Source of the DNA: Hornefia porci
GTDB lineage: Bacteria; Bacillota; Clostridia; Peptostreptococcales; Anaerovoracaceae
Direction of reading: 5' to 3'
NCBI RefSeq assembly: GCF_001940235.1
Contig: NZ_MJIE01000001.1
Span: 1,302,001-1,366,000, forward strand
Length of the DNA stretch: 64,000 bases
The position numbers and the translations under genes were made by a program. The notes below the pieces were generated by a model, which was not told the origin of the DNA, did not search any database, and saw only the letters and a list, made by a program, of their open reading frames with translations. This document shows positions 56,810-64,000 of the stretch, one piece after another (within the stretch, counting starts at the first letter, position 1; each line of letters opens with the position of its first letter).

Positions 56810-57046
56810 TTATTTCTTCTCACTTAGAATAACGTTCTGAGAATTATTTCTTAGAAGTTTAATTGCAGATATTAAAGATGACAGTGCTAGAACAAAGATT
56901 AAAAAAGCCAATCGTTCTGTCCCAATTTCTAAAAAAAGTATCCCTAATATCGCTACAACAATGATTATTTGCGAGAAAAAGATAATGCAAACCAATTCTT
57001 TTTCGGATGGCTTTTGGATCAAGCCCGAATTTGTTCTATTTTTCAT
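56810..57046 (-). CDS. Small two-helix membrane protein
   Basis: 78 aa: polar start MKNRTNSGLIQKPSEKE, two hydrophobic helices (VCIIFFSQIIIVVAILGILF and LAFLIFVLALSSLISAIKLL), basic tail. Start at 57046 with GGGAG. 32 bp after the four-helix protein, probably co-transcribed. The longer open frame to 57319 is a shadow of that gene. Confidence 0.7.
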   Translation of the reverse strand: MKNRTNSGLIQKPSEKELVCIIFFSQIIIVVAILGILFLEIGTERLAFLIFVLALSSLISAIKLLRNNSQNVILSEKK

Positions 57047-57078
57047 AGCTGGTCTCCCATTCTCTGCTGGTGCATATG

Positions 57079-57528
57079 TTAATATTTGCGGGAAAACCGC
57101 AGGTAAATCCCCGTCCCTGCGACCGTAATAAGAATTCCGATCAGAAACAGCGTGACAATATTTCCTGCCTCCATCGGAGTCTGAATTACTCCCCCTTTCT
57201 TCCAGATGACCATAAACAGCAGCAGCCATATCACCTCTAGCACAGCAATCATCACATTGTGGAAAATAAGAATTCTTCCTTTTTTCTCCGGAGTTTCTGC
57301 TTTCCGTACTCCTGCCCAACGGTCATCCGCCCCCCACACAATAAATTCCGCCACAGTCATTACGGCAACAGCCAGACTACACGCTAAATTTTCTTCTGCC
57401 GGCACATTATATATGCGGGCGGCCATATTCGCATAGACGATGAGCCAGCCAGCCGATCCGACAATAAACCAGAACTTGAAAAAGCCATTCAGGCCTTTAA
57501 ACTGTTCCTGCCATTTCTCTTTCATCAT
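57079..57528 (-). CDS. Four-helix membrane protein of unknown function
   Basis: 149 aa with four hydrophobic spans (FFKFWFIVGSAGWLIVYANM; LACSLAVAVMTVAEFIVWG; FHNVMIAVLEVIWLLLFMVI; NIVTLFLIGILITVAGTGIY). Start at 57528: GGAGG 8 nt upstream. Part of this gene is duplicated as a relic at 55191-55250. No family recognised. Confidence 0.75.
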   Translation of the reverse strand: MMKEKWQEQFKGLNGFFKFWFIVGSAGWLIVYANMAARIYNVPAEENLACSLAVAVMTVAEFIVWGADDRWAGVRKAETPEKKGRILIFHNVMIAVLEVIWLLLFMVIWKKGGVIQTPMEAGNIVTLFLIGILITVAGTGIYLRFSRKY

Positions 57529-57828
57529 ACTTGTATCCTCCAATCGATGCAGTTTCAGCATCAATTAGCATCCGCCGGCGAACATCATGGTCAGATTATA
57601 CTCCTTGACATCGTTGTCCGGACACAACCATCATTTACTAAGTTCCACGAAGACTTCACAAACAGATACTAATTATCAGTTAACAATTTAATTTTCTCCT
57701 TTCTTGCTTTTCCGAAGAATTCACTCGTCTTTGAGGTATTAAGCAAGGCGCCGTGAATCTGAATCTGTATTATTACAGTTGTCGGGATGCGCAATGTGAT
57801 CTACATCCCGACATCCAATGATAAATCC
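57529..57828. other. 300-bp AT-rich gap
   Basis: No ORF with an SD, no clear promoter or terminator seen; the end of the pseudogene at 57829 borders it. Confidence 0.5.
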
Positions 57829-58816
57829 TTATTTCGTCACATACGAATATTTCGCTATCCCAGTTGCCACCCAAGCACCTTTATGATGCCATCTGTATTT
57901 CGTAACGACTTTCACACGATTTTTGCTTTTAGGGAATTTCTCATAAATTTTATTCCAGGTTGCATAACTCGTGGCATTAATGTTCGTCTCCATGAACTTC
58001 GCCAACTTCCATGCTGTTTCCAGTTCTGGTACTCTTCCCCCCACCAGAGTCATAAGCAGATCCCAGAACTCATGCTTCGGTTTCCCCGCATATTCGTCTC
58101 TGGTCTTTTTTACCTGTTTTTTTGTAAGGTATTTCGTCGATATCTTCGTATCACCTTCAGTCGGATCCGCAACTACAGGGAATTTCGTATTTTCATTGAA
58201 GTCAACATGCTGAACCAGTGTATTCCCTGTGATCGTATAATGCGTGGCAATATCCTTCCCTTCACCGTCTTTTGCCCATGCAGGATCAATCGTTCTGACC
58301 ACCTCGTCATTTTCATCCACAATGAAAACAGTTCCGTCATCCAGTTCATCCTGTCCGTCATCATAATCATAATCCCAAACCAATCGATATCCTCTTGGCA
58401 AAGTAAATTTAAAACTGTATTCGTGCGGAGCAGATGCATCCATAATTGTAATCAAACTTCTAACGGCATTATATGTCATCCCATTTTCTGTACGGGACAG
58501 AGCCTGAACTCCCATGCTTACGTTTCCTTTTGGCGAATCATAAAGGACAGTACCGTTCCCCAACAACTGACCTCTGCTGATTTCAGCTTCCTCAGGTAAT
58601 GCAAATCCAATGGGTTTCGTCCCGTTTGAATCGAATATTATTGTATCTCCCCCATCTTTCGGTATTGAAATACTCGAATCAGCGTTGTTGACAATATATA
58701 CGTCACGCTCTTCTAAATAATTATCTGCAATATAATCTGTCCCCGTTACGTCCTCTGATATTGTATTCTATAACGCATAATATATCAACTCAAACCGCAG
58801 CCGTCTCCTAAGTCAT
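57829..58816 (-). pseudogene. Remnant of a secreted Firmicutes/Actinobacteria-type protein
   Basis: A good SD (GGGAGGTGAGG) and ATG remain at 58816, but the frame reads Met-Thr-stop. A second frame opens at about 58774 without any start codon and runs to 57829 (about 315 codons). It includes LGNGTVLYDSPKG, TFIVDENDEVVRTIDPAWA-like sequence, DGTVFIVDENDEVVRTIDPA and KFPVVADPTEGD, hallmarks of exported proteins with a PVVADP motif. The N-terminal signal and part of the body are missing. An N-terminal deletion is the simplest reading; rare TTG initiation at 58566 is the alternative. Confidence 0.6.
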
Positions 58817-58921
58817 CGTCCTCACCTCCCGCTTATAATAAAAACATTGCAGCTATATCCTTCTTTTCCAAATACACCCTTGCTATGTTTCTAACAGGCA
58901 CACGGTATATATACACAACAT

Positions 58922-59356
58922 TCAATGTTTCTTAGTTTTGCTGTAAATCTTTATAGTTTCGCTATCATCTCCGGTATATGTTATGACTTTTGTATATACG
59001 CGATATAGCCCGCCGGACACCGTCTTTGTTTTCTCTATGTACGTGACCCTGCTCGAGCTGTTCTTTCCCCAGCTTTTGACAGTATTCCATTCATTGTTTT
59101 TTTTTTGCTGAAGATTCATCGTGATTTTCACTCTATCTGCACTGGATTTACGAGTTATTTTAGCTGATGCTGTCGCCATGTCCCCTGAAATCGACAAATT
59201 CGTTGAGGCTGAGCTGATATATTCATATTCATCTATTATTTTCTCACCAGCCTGATGTTCAACATCTACCGCATAAACAGCCACAGTCCCCGATAAAACA
59301 ACCACCAGCATAAAGCAAATAGCGAATAATGCTCCTCTGCTTACATTCTTTTTCAT
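58922..59356 (-). CDS. Small secreted protein
   Basis: 144 aa. Signal peptide (LFAICFMLVVVLSGTVAVYA, cleavage near VYA), then a beta-rich domain (TNLSISGDMATASAKITRKS; VTYIEKTKTVSGGLYRVYTK). GAGGAGGG SD. Such proteins are common in Clostridia next to sigma/anti-sigma pairs; no function known. Possible regulon member of the neighbouring ECF sigma factor. Confidence 0.78.
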   Translation of the reverse strand: MKKNVSRGALFAICFMLVVVLSGTVAVYAVDVEHQAGEKIIDEYEYISSASTNLSISGDMATASAKITRKSSADRVKITMNLQQKKNNEWNTVKSWGKNSSSRVTYIEKTKTVSGGLYRVYTKVITYTGDDSETIKIYSKTKKH

Positions 59357-59458
59357 AGTGCAAAACCCTCCTCGCTGTATTCTGAAATAACATTTCTATA
59401 CATAATAACGAGGAGAGTCTCTGAAACGTGACATCTTATTTTATTTTTTTTAATTTTT

Positions 59459-60106
59459 TCACTCTATCACCCGAATCAGCTCATCATAACTCACGTTGCC
59501 TGTCAAATCATAGACATACTTTCCATCATCCCAAACGATTACCCAGGTATCTTCATCACGTATTGCAATTGCATCATGTCCATCAATTTTGAAGGTCTTA
59601 CGTTCGTCGCTCTCAGCATTCAGATACATCTTTGTATCATCTGCCACAGACTGCTGGAGCGCAATGAATTTACCGTCATGGTTCTCATAATTTACATAAT
59701 AACCGCTGTCGTGCCTGCTCTCTTCCTTCACCGTGAACCCGTCGGGAATTTCCAGTTTTCGGATCTTAAATCCGCCAGTTTCACTGTCCGTATTCTCCCG
59801 ATGGAATTCTATTATCCATTCTACAGCCTTTTTTTGAATGTTCCAGATAACAGACGGCTTTACGATTGCGATTGAGACCACTGCCGAGGTCATCACAAGC
59901 GCTGCAATCACAGCGATAACCGCGGCTTTTCTTATTCTGAAATGCGACACAGGGACATAGTGTCGCTCGGAGAACCTCACATAAGAGAAAATCTTTTCTT
60001 CAAATTCCTCAGTGAAACTGTGTTCCGGCGAATTGACGGAATCCTTTTCAATTGTGTTGATTTCTTCATCATATATCAATACAAGTGCTTCCCTTATTTT
60101 TTCCAT
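59459..60106 (-). CDS. Membrane-bound anti-sigma factor (DUF4367-like)
   Basis: 215 aa. Cytosolic N-terminal 60 residues (sigma-binding, EEFEEKIFSYVRFSERHY), one transmembrane helix at about 61-84 (AAVIAVIAALVMTSAVVSIA), and an extracytoplasmic DUF4367-like domain (IDGHDAIAIRDEDTWVIVWD). Starts at the stop of the ECF sigma gene, so stoichiometric co-expression is expected. Confidence 0.85.
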   Translation of the reverse strand: MEKIREALVLIYDEEINTIEKDSVNSPEHSFTEEFEEKIFSYVRFSERHYVPVSHFRIRKAAVIAVIAALVMTSAVVSIAIVKPSVIWNIQKKAVEWIIEFHRENTDSETGGFKIRKLEIPDGFTVKEESRHDSGYYVNYENHDGKFIALQQSVADDTKMYLNAESDERKTFKIDGHDAIAIRDEDTWVIVWDDGKYVYDLTGNVSYDELIRVIE

Positions 60107-60107
60107 C

Positions 60108-60632
60108 TTATTCTCCCAACCGTTTTTTCAGCATTTCCCGTCCTCGATGCAGACGTTTGCGAATTGTTTCCGGACTCACTCCGAGGAAAGCTGCTATTTC
60201 GACAGCGCGATATCCTGCCACCGCATTCAGCCACAAAACATCTCTGTATTTTGCCGGCATTTCCTTCAAAACATCAACAACATCTCTCAGTTTTTCTGGC
60301 GTATTTTCGTCCGTCCCTGCATAACCTCTGACCGGCTGTTCTTCATTTAACTCACCTGTAAAAGCCTTTCTTTTACGAAGCAAATCAATTGAAATGTTCT
60401 TAATAATAATAACGAGAAAATTTCTGGTTTCGTGACATTCAATCTCACCGATTTTTGAAAAATTCTTTGCCACACGAAAAAAGGTTTCATTCACAGCATC
60501 TTCAGCATCTTCATAGTCTTCAAGGGCATTATACGCAACGTAAAACAACAGATTCTTATATCTGTGATACAGTTTCTCAAATTTTGTCTGTTCCTCAGGC
60601 GTATCTACAATCTGTAAGAAAATAGCGAGCAT
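60108..60632 (-). CDS. ECF-family RNA polymerase sigma factor
   Basis: 174 aa with region 2 (FEKLYHRYKNLLFYVAYNAL; DAEDAVNETFFRVAKNF) and region 4 (LPAKYRDVLWL-like KEMPAKYRDVLWLNAVAGYR; AAFLGVSPETIRKRLHRGRE). AGAGGG SD at 60632. It pairs with the anti-sigma gene 1 bp downstream; its own target promoter could not be identified by eye. Confidence 0.93.
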   Translation of the reverse strand: MLAIFLQIVDTPEEQTKFEKLYHRYKNLLFYVAYNALEDYEDAEDAVNETFFRVAKNFSKIGEIECHETRNFLVIIIKNISIDLLRKRKAFTGELNEEQPVRGYAGTDENTPEKLRDVVDVLKEMPAKYRDVLWLNAVAGYRAVEIAAFLGVSPETIRKRLHRGREMLKKRLGE

Positions 60633-60848
60633 CTGTCATCCCTCTCATGTTGCTGTCAAGGCTGCGCAATCTCGACAAAAAAGAAAATTTCTTCCTTTTA
60701 TTATAATTCTGCAGCAAAATAAATGCAATATTTTCCCATATCACATAACTACGTCGATAAGTTCTTTTTTCAGCTCTACCGCCGTCTTTAACCTGTTTAC
60801 CCCGCATCATTTTCCTCGTTTCTGTAATTTATTTGTAAAAAAATAAAA

Positions 60849-60863
60849 TTAGACTGTTTCTAA
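60849..60863. promoter_or_regulatory. PerR-box-like operator upstream of rubrerythrin
   Basis: TTAGACTGTTTCTAA matches the PerR box form TTAGAATNATTCTAA at all but two positions, about 96-110 bp before the rubrerythrin start. A TAGAAT -10-like hexamer follows at 60878-60883. The rest of 60633-60952 is AT-rich without a convincing gene. Confidence 0.6.
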
Positions 60864-60958
60864 TCCTGATTCTGTGGTAGAATAAAGGTGTTACAGCAAA
60901 TGATTGTGACAAACCGACATAAAAGTTTATATATTTTCAACCAAGGAGGTACATGATT

Positions 60959-61501
60959 ATGAAATGGGTATGTTCAGTTTGCGGATACGTTCATGAAGGA
61001 CCGGAACCCCCGGCACAGTGCCCGGTATGTAAGGTTCCTGCAGATAAGTTTGTGAAGCAGGAGGACGAGGTTTCCTGGGCGGACCAGCATGTGGTCGGCG
61101 TTGCCAAGGGCGTAGATCAGGAGATCGTAGACGGTCTGAAGGCGAACTTTGAGGGCGAGTGCTCCGAAGTCGGAATGTATCTTGCGATGGCAAGAGTAGC
61201 GCACAGAGAAGGTTATCCGGAAGTCGGCCTGTACTACGAAAAGGCCGCTTACGAGGAGGCTGAGCACGCAGCGAAATTTGCAGAGCTGCTGGGCGAAGTC
61301 CTGACGGATTCCACCGAAAAGAACCTGTCCATGAGAGTTGATGCGGAAGCAGGTGCCTGCAAGGGCAAGAAGGATCTGGCGACCAGAGCCAAGGAGCTTG
61401 GTCTTGACGCGATCCATGACACCGTCCACGAAATGTGCAAGGACGAGGCGAGACACGGTGCGGCCTTCAAAGGACTGCTTGACAGATACTTCGGCAAATA
61501 A
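60959..61501 (+). CDS. Reverse rubrerythrin (N-terminal rubredoxin domain)
   Basis: 180 aa peroxide/oxygen-detoxifying di-iron protein. N-terminal rubredoxin domain: CSVCGY (Cys 5, 8) and CPVC (Cys 21, 24). The ferritin-like four-helix domain has ExxH-type ligands ([60 protein letters not shown]). Same domain order as clostridial revRbr, an NADH-dependent peroxidase partner. The second ATG (60959) has 9-nt spacing to AAGGAGG and is preferred over 60953. Confidence 0.95.
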   Translation: MKWVCSVCGYVHEGPEPPAQCPVCKVPADKFVKQEDEVSWADQHVVGVAKGVDQEIVDGLKANFEGECSEVGMYLAMARVAHREGYPEVGLYYEKAAYEEAEHAAKFAELLGEVLTDSTEKNLSMRVDAEAGACKGKKDLATRAKELGLDAIHDTVHEMCKDEARHGAAFKGLLDRYFGK

Positions 61502-61515
61502 AAATATACAGAGAA

Positions 61516-61571
61516 GGATGAACTTCCTGTCAGTCGCTCGTCCGCAGGCGAGCCCGAAACAGGAGTCATCC
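61516..61571 (+). other. Long interrupted hairpin after rubrerythrin
   Basis: Nested arms GGATGA/TCATCC, CCTGT/ACAGG and GCTCG/CGAGC between 61516 and 61571, 15 bp past the stop and just before the terminator. mRNA 3'-end structure or a small 3'-UTR RNA. Confidence 0.5.
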
Positions 61572-61587
61572 CCAGGCTCATGAAAGG

Positions 61588-61632
61588 AGCCGCTGCATCA
61601 GACGGTTCAGCGATGATGCAGCGGCTTTTTTT
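61588..61632 (+). terminator. Rubrerythrin terminator
   Basis: AGCCGCTGCATCA ... TGATGCAGCGGCT, 13-bp perfect stem followed by a T-run. Confidence 0.94.
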
Positions 61633-61730
61633 CGTACATATATTAACTTTTCTCTTCGCTGGCTGCGGGACCCCCGCCCGTTCCGGTTTCAGTCTCAGGC
61701 GTTCAGCGAATTCGCAGACAAGGTCTGAAG

Positions 61731-62735
61731 CTAAAGTCCTTCGATGACTCTTCGCAGCTCGTCCACATCCGTAATCTGGTTCACCTGCCGGCGAAAGGCT
61801 GCGCTTCCCGGAATTCCGCGGATATACCATCCGCAGACCTTGCGCATCTCCCGAACCGCCGTGTAGTCGCCCTTCCAGCCGGTCAGGTCATCCAGATGGC
61901 GCAGCAGCATTTCCCGGATCTCCGGAAGCGACGGCGGCGGAACAGGCGGAAGTCCCTGCCAGTCGCGGCTGAGATCGCGGAAAAGCCATGGATTCCCCAG
62001 TGCGCCCCGGCCGATCATCACCAGGTCGCAGCCCGTCTGTTCCATCATCGCGCGAGCAGAAGAAACATCGGTCACATCGCCGTTTCCGATGACCGGAATC
62101 TTTACCGCCTGCTTAACTGCCGCAATCGCGCCCCAATCCGCCTTTCCGGTATATAACTGTGCACGGGTCCTTCCGTGAACCGCTACCGCGGCTCCGCCGC
62201 CGGCTTCAATCGCCTTGGCCGTTTCCACCGCGTTATTCTCGCCTGCGCCGTAGCCGATCCGGATCTTCGCCGTAACAGGCTTTGTCGTATGCGCCACCGC
62301 CGCCGCAACGATCCTCTCAATCCTGACGGGATCCTTCAGCAGAGCGGAACCGTCACCGTTGCGCACCACCTTCGGCATGGGACAGCCCATATTGATATCA
62401 AGCAGGGCGTGGCCGTATTGCTCCAGCTTCTCCGCCGCGAAGGCGATGACTTCCGGTTCGCTGCCGAAAATCTGACAGGCGGTCGGGCCCTCGTCATCAT
62501 ACAGCGCCAGAAGCTTTTCCGTCTTCCGGTCGCCGTAATACATTCCCTTGGCGCTGACCATTTCCGAATACGTCAAAGACGCCCCCATCTGCCGGCAGAT
62601 GCGCCGCATGGGAGCGTCGGTAATTCCCGCCAGAGGTGCGAGGACAAAGGGATTCTTCAGCTTCAGTTTTCCGATGGATACACATCCCCCTGCCGTCGCT
62701 TCTCTCGTTCCGATGTCTGTTTCTCTATGATTCAT
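61731..62735 (-). CDS. dusB: tRNA-dihydrouridine synthase B
   Basis: 334 aa FMN TIM-barrel enzyme. LAPLAGITDAPMRRICRQMG, DINMGCPMPKVVRNGDGSAL (active-site Cys), VTAKIRIGYGAGENN, VHGRTRAQLYTGKADWGAI and IGNGDVTDVSSARAMMEQTG are all present. Its start overlaps the coaX stop by 4 bp (ATGA), so they are co-translated. Confidence 0.96.
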   Translation of the reverse strand: MNHRETDIGTREATAGGCVSIGKLKLKNPFVLAPLAGITDAPMRRICRQMGASLTYSEMVSAKGMYYGDRKTEKLLALYDDEGPTACQIFGSEPEVIAFAAEKLEQYGHALLDINMGCPMPKVVRNGDGSALLKDPVRIERIVAAAVAHTTKPVTAKIRIGYGAGENNAVETAKAIEAGGGAAVAVHGRTRAQLYTGKADWGAIAAVKQAVKIPVIGNGDVTDVSSARAMMEQTGCDLVMIGRGALGNPWLFRDLSRDWQGLPPVPPPSLPEIREMLLRHLDDLTGWKGDYTAVREMRKVCGWYIRGIPGSAAFRRQVNQITDVDELRRVIEGL

Positions 62736-63571
62736 CGCGTCTCTTTATCACAATCACATTTCATTTTATCTTTGTGGATATGGCGGCTGCGGCGGTTCTT
62801 GCGGTAAATGATCTCCAGACCCTCGAGAGTCAGAAGCTTGTCCACATAATCGATGCATCCGACGCCGCTTTCAATCATGGAGGCCAGACCGCCGGTGGCG
62901 ACCACCTTAACCGGCCTGTCTGTATCGGTCAGCTCCTCCAGCTCCTTCTTCATCTTACGCACCATGAATTCCACCATACCCATGTGTCCGTATATCAGTC
63001 CCGACTGCATACTCTGGATAGTGTTTCTGCAGATGGCCGTTCCCGGCTCCTCCAGCTCCACCTTCGGAAGCATCGCAGTCTTCTGGAAGAGCGCCTCCGA
63101 GGAAATTTTCAGCCCCGGCGCGATAGTTCCGCCGAGATATTCCGCCTTGTCGGTAATCGCGCAGAACGTGGTCGCGGTGCCGAAATCGATGATGATCAGA
63201 GGCCCGCCGTACTTGTTATATGCGGCGACGGCGTTCACGATCCGATCCGCCCCCACCTGCTTGGGATTGTCATACTTCACAATCAGCCCGGTCTTGACGC
63301 CGGACTCCACCACAATGGCTCTCCTGTTGAAATACTTCTGCGACATGTGCTGTACCGTAAACAGCACTGACGGGACGACGGTGGAAATAATCACATCCCG
63401 GACCTCGCTCATCACCAGTCCTTCATAATCAAAGAGCTGGCGGACAAGCATGCCGTATTCGTCCGCGCTTTTGTTGGGATCCGTCTCGATCCTCCAGTTC
63501 GTCACCAGCTTCCCGTCTTTGAACACTCCAAGTACGGTGTTGCTGTTTCCAATGTCAAAGGCTAATAACAT
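62732..63571 (-). CDS. coaX: Type III pantothenate kinase
   Basis: 279 aa ASKHA-fold kinase, first step of CoA synthesis. MLLAFDIGNSNTVLGVFKDG (phosphate 1), GADRIVNAVAAYNKYGGPLI, IDFGTATTFCAITDKAEYLG, and PVKVVATGGLASMIESG. The length is about 20 aa over typical, owing to a basic His/Lys/Cys-rich tail (RKNRRSRHIHKDKMKCDCDK). Confidence 0.96.
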   Translation of the reverse strand: MLLAFDIGNSNTVLGVFKDGKLVTNWRIETDPNKSADEYGMLVRQLFDYEGLVMSEVRDVIISTVVPSVLFTVQHMSQKYFNRRAIVVESGVKTGLIVKYDNPKQVGADRIVNAVAAYNKYGGPLIIIDFGTATTFCAITDKAEYLGGTIAPGLKISSEALFQKTAMLPKVELEEPGTAICRNTIQSMQSGLIYGHMGMVEFMVRKMKKELEELTDTDRPVKVVATGGLASMIESGVGCIDYVDKLLTLEGLEIIYRKNRRSRHIHKDKMKCDCDKETR

Positions 63572-63589
63572 CTTCTCCTTATCCTTCAG

Positions 63590-64000
63590 TTATTTAACGA
63601 CTCTCTCCAGTCTTTTCAGCGCCAGGGCCATCGTGAGACCCGGAATAACACGATTCCCGGTAATCTCCGCGCCCAGAATCTCATTAATTCTCTTCAGTCT
63701 GTACTGAACTGTATTCGTATGAATTCCCATAAACACACTGGTCTTGCTGCTGTTCATGCCCGCGTCGAGCACAAAGGTCTCCAGCGTCTCCAGGAGCTGC
63801 CGCGCCTTATTCTCTCCGACCTCACGCCTGAACGGCTCCAGCAGATCCATATAGTTTTTCTTCAGATAGCCGCCCTGTACCTGCAGGTTGATGCAGTTGG
63901 AAACCAGCGCCAGCTCATATTTTGTAAACACCCTCTTATATGGGAAGACGCTCTCCACGAAGGTCCAGGTCTCTCCGATCAGACGGAACGCATCCGCCGC
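63590..64000 (-). CDS. PucR-family transcriptional regulator, C-terminal part
   Basis: The frame is open to the right window edge (AADAFRLIGETWTFVESVFP at the edge). The C-terminal part shows the PucR/CdaR-type HTH: TLETFVLDAGMNSSKTSVFM followed by HTNTVQYRLKRINEILGAEI. Such regulators often control catabolic genes, but its targets are not in view. Located directly upstream of coaX. Confidence 0.85.
   Translation of the reverse strand, partial: AADAFRLIGETWTFVESVFPYKRVFTKYELALVSNCINLQVQGGYLKKNYMDLLEPFRREVGENKARQLLETLETFVLDAGMNSSKTSVFMGIHTNTVQYRLKRINEILGAEITGNRVIPGLTMALALKRLERVVK

Noticed and set aside
57047..57319. Long N-terminal extension of the small two-helix protein
   Set aside because: It lies in another frame of the four-helix gene; the ATG at 57046 has its own SD.
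60595..60810. 71-codon minus-strand frame upstream of the ECF sigma gene
   Set aside because: No SD and overlaps the sigma start.

Overview
The window comes from a low-G+C-lineage Gram-positive anaerobe with a fairly G+C-rich genome, most likely an amino-acid-fermenting member of class Clostridia. Grounds: the Bacillota S10-spc ribosomal gene order with a zinc-ribbon S14, a clostridial 2[4Fe-4S] ferredoxin, an N-terminal-rubredoxin ('reverse') rubrerythrin, Rex, an oxygen-sensitive 4-hydroxybutyryl-CoA-dehydratase-type enzyme and a group IIC intron. Family-level placement (for example Anaerovoracaceae) is inference.

Layout. 1-10.4 kb: S10-spc ribosomal operon on the minus strand, from rpsJ to a truncated secY, with its promoter and a structured leader. 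10.6-12.8 kb: rluA-type pseudouridine synthase, lepB, smpB (minus). 12.8-14.3 kb: an MltG-like membrane protein and class II fba (plus). 14.4-27.6 kb: a catabolic block with a 4-hydroxybutyryl-CoA dehydratase homologue, a metal-dependent cyclase/hydrolase, a BKACE (beta-keto acid cleavage) enzyme, a PAS/AAA+ sigma-54 activator, a thiolase, an OFA-type MFS carrier, an 89-residue orphan, a DUF362-type protein and an iron alcohol dehydrogenase. It is interrupted by one plus-strand sortase-type surface protein. 27.8-36.7 kb: housekeeping (nicotinate phosphoribosyltransferase, uvrA, uvrB, a FolD variant, YitT, YbaK). 36.8-38.7 kb: an AT-rich ATPase cassette between 30-bp direct repeats, then a dense field of hairpins and a MITE-like element. 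38.7-42.1 kb: an SNF transporter and a group IIC intron behind the recR terminator. 42.1-54.5 kb: recR, ybaB, dnaX, SRP RNA, a P-loop/Asp23-like protein, ferredoxin, rex, acpP, an ABC-F protein, the tsaD-rimI-tsaB-tsaE operon with an ECF S-component, a PepV-type dipeptidase and a NifU-type scaffold. 54.8-60.6 kb: an AT-rich island of small secreted and membrane proteins with a frameshifted metzincin, a decayed gene, a duplicated gene fragment and an ECF sigma/anti-sigma pair. 60.8-64 kb: PerR-box-controlled rubrerythrin, dusB, coaX and a truncated PucR-type regulator.

The strongest candidate for an undescribed system is the 14.4-27.6 kb block. I can read four sigma-54 (-24/-12) promoters, one before each minus-strand transcription unit. 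Three of them have the same palindrome, GTTGC-N6-GCAAC, roughly 60-100 bp upstream, each preceded by a lone GTTGC half-site. The only sigma-54 activator in the window is encoded inside the block and transcribed divergently. This reads as one activator controlling uptake (OFA carrier), hydrolysis (cyclase), radical-type dehydration (4HB-CoA dehydratase family with all cluster ligands), BKACE cleavage, thiolysis and alcohol/aldehyde redox. The substrate, probably a small carboxylate or lactam/amide-derived acid, cannot be named from the sequence.
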